A stretch of 32,673 nucleotides of DNA from the NCBI GenBank assembly GCA_040255675.1, contig JBDZVM010000041.1:1-32673 (forward strand). Reading direction: 5' to 3'. Shown here piece by piece: positions 31,230 to 32,673 of this stretch. Both the position numbers and the translations under genes were made by a program. The notes beneath the pieces are model-generated. The model was given only the letters and a program-made list of their open reading frames with translations. It had not been told where the DNA came from and did no database searches. Numbering within the stretch: the stretch's first letter is position 1; every line of letters begins with the position of its first letter. Source of the DNA: JBDZVM01 sp040255675 (GTDB lineage: Bacteria > Actinomycetota > Actinomycetes > Acidothermales > Acidothermaceae).

Positions 31230-32673
31230 GTGCCCGTGTTACCAAGACGGCTTCGCACCGGCGCGGTGGTCGGCATTATGGGCGGTGCGTTTCTTGCCGC
31301 CCCGCTCGCCGGATCACCGGTCGCGCACGCGGCCACGCACGTCGATAATCCTTTTGTCGGGGCAACTCAATTCGTGAATCCGTCGTGGGCGGCTGAGGTC
31401 AACGGCGAGGCGGCCAACCAGACCGATCCGACGACCGCCGCGAAGATGCACACCGTCGCGACGTACTCGACCGCCGTGTGGATGGACCGGATCGCGGCCA
31501 TCGACGGCTACAACTCGGTGCCCGGACTCGCCGACTTCCTTGACGACGCGCTGGCTCAACAGCAGGGCACGACGCCGGAAGTAATCGAAGTCGTGGTTTA
31601 CGATTTGCCGGGCCGCGACTGTGCTTCGCTGGCGTCGAACGGTGAGCTGCCGGCGACAGACGCTGGATTGCAAACCTACGAGACGCAGTACATCGATCCG
31701 CTTACCGCGATTCTCGGCAATTCCAAGTATTCGAGCCTTCGCATCGTCGCCATCGTGGAGCCGGACTCGCTTCCGAACATCGTGACGAACCAAAGCATCT
31801 CGGCGTGCTCGACCGCTACCCCGTACTACAAGGCCGGCGTCGAGTACGCGTTGAACAAGCTGCACGCGATCCCGAACGTCTACAACTACCTCGACATGGC
31901 ACACTCCGGATGGTTGGGCTGGCCCAACAACGCGAGCGGTGCCGCGACGCTGTTCTCGCAGGTCGCGCAAGCGACCACCGGGGGCTACGCGAGCGTCGAC
32001 GGCTTCATCAGTGACACGGCGAACTACACGCCGATCAAGGAACCGTACATGACGGCGACCGAGCAAGTCGGCGGGCAGCCGGTCGAGTCGTCGAGCTTCT
32101 ACCAGTGGAACCCAGACATCGACGAGGCTGACTTCACAGCCGACATGTACTCGCGTTTAGTTTCGGCGGGATTCCCGAGCAGTATCGGCATGCTGATCGA
32201 CACGTCGCGCAACGGCTGGGGCGGTCCGAACGAGCCAACCGGCCCGAGCACTAGTACCGACCTGAACACATTTGTCAACGCGTCGAAAATCGACCTGCGG
32301 CAGCACCGCGGCTTGTGGTGCAACCAAAACGGTGCCGGTCTCGGCGAGCCGCCGACAGTGGCGCCGTCCGGTTACCCGAACTCGCACCTCGACGCCTACG
32401 TGTGGGTAAAACCGCCGGGTGAGTCCGACGGTACGAGTGCGGCGATCAGCGACCCGTCGACGGGCAAGAAGTCCGACCCGTTCTGCGACCCGACCTACAC
32501 CACCTCATACGGCGTATTGTCGAACGCGCTGCCGAACTCGCCAATTGCCGGCGGGTGGTTCTCGGCGCAGTTCGACCAACTCGTCGCGAACGCGAACCCG
32601 ACCGTGCCGACGTCCGGTGGTGGTGGCGGTGGTGATACGCAGGCGCCGTCTGTGCCGTCTGGTTTGAAGGTGT
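31230..32673 (+). CDS. Secreted GH6 cellulase (cellobiohydrolase/endoglucanase), 3' end cut
   Basis: A GH6 enzyme whose frame runs off the window end with no stop. GTG 31230 follows GAAAGGA at a good distance and opens a signal peptide (RTGAVVGIMGGAFLAAPLAG to AHA, cut near residue 34). The mature protein begins VDNPFVGATQFVNPSWAAEV, a common GH6 opening. Catalytic blocks are present: RIVAIVEPDSLPNIV with Asp179 as the likely acid, NYLDMAHSGWLGWPNN, DGFISDTANYTP, SRNGWGGPNEPTG-like IDTSRNGWGGPNEPTG and VWVKPPGESDG. After the domain, a Gly-rich linker (PTSGGGGGGDTQAPSVPSGL) starts what looks like an FN3 domain, so a CBM probably follows outside. It shares the operon with the endoglucanase; the two enzymes act together on cellulose. 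Confidence 0.93.
   Translation, partial: MPVLPRRLRTGAVVGIMGGAFLAAPLAGSPVAHAATHVDNPFVGATQFVNPSWAAEVNGEAANQTDPTTAAKMHTVATYSTAVWMDRIAAIDGYNSVPGLADFLDDALAQQQGTTPEVIEVVVYDLPGRDCASLASNGELPATDAGLQTYETQYIDPLTAILGNSKYSSLRIVAIVEPDSLPNIVTNQSISACSTATPYYKAGVEYALNKLHAIPNVYNYLDMAHSGWLGWPNNASGAATLFSQVAQATTGGYASVDGFISDTANYTPIKEPYMTATEQVGGQPVESSSFYQWNPDIDEADFTADMYSRLVSAGFPSSIGMLIDTSRNGWGGPNEPTGPSTSTDLNTFVNASKIDLRQHRGLWCNQNGAGLGEPPTVAPSGYPNSHLDAYVWVKPPGESDGTSAAISDPSTGKKSDPFCDPTYTTSYGVLSNALPNSPIAGGWFSAQFDQLVANANPTVPTSGGGGGGDTQAPSVPSGLKV

Overview
The window is high-GC DNA with actinobacterial habits: GTG/TTG starts, -10 hexamers of the form TANNNT, several lipoproteins, and leaderless-looking promoters. The strongest clue to the organism is the cellulase at 29040-31142. 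Its mature catalytic domain closely resembles, from memory, the E1 endoglucanase of Acidothermus cellulolyticus, and its catalytic Glu residues fall at mature positions 162 and 282. A GH6 cellobiohydrolase follows directly. An acidothermal or soil, plant-biomass-degrading actinomycete near Acidothermus is the best guess; this is inference.

Layout. (1) 3-5057, plus strand: the 3' part of an FtsX-type ABC permease, a lipoprotein glucose/sorbosone dehydrogenase-like protein, and a secreted ScyD-type protein fused to three cell-wall-binding-2 repeats. (2) 5085-7774, minus strand: an MpaB/DUF2236 oxygenase, a nitrilase and an isochorismatase-like cysteine hydrolase. A CocE/NonD-type hydrolase (7939-9678) is divergent from them. 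(3) 9786-23101, plus strand: a catabolic island. It holds a NitT/TauT-type ABC importer (ATPase, binding lipoprotein, two permeases), then HyuA, a HyuB with an added C-terminal zinc-type CxxC...CxxC domain, an RraA-like protein, an FAH-family enzyme, an ACMSD-like amidohydrolase, an MFS transporter and a LacI-family regulator. Both the importer operon and the hyuA operon have the same promoter layout (TTGACW, 18 nt, TAGWCT), followed at the start of transcription by nearly identical LacI-type palindromes (GCAAWCGATTGC). This points to one small regulon probably run by the LacI protein at its end. The substrate is unknown; a small cyclic amide or ketone-like compound that needs ATP-dependent ring opening or carboxylation fits the genes.

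(4) 23098-27877: a frameshifted secreted beta-helix protein, a small VOC protein, a minus-strand VOC-VOC-methyltransferase operon, and a divergent ECF sigma factor with a SnoaL-like C-terminal domain. (5) 27885-32673: a cellulose locus. An unknown lipoprotein and the E1-like GH5-FN3-FN3-CBM2 endoglucanase each have a CelR/CebR-type operator (TGGGAWCGWTCCCA) close to the predicted start of transcription. The GH6 enzyme follows after a perfect 15-bp intercistronic stem-loop and runs off the window.

No rRNA, tRNA, CRISPR array, insertion sequence or phage gene was seen. The most notable material is the LacI-type twin-operator island with its HyuB fusion, the overlapping mutually exclusive palindromes between the binding-protein and permease genes, and the two CelR-type operators.
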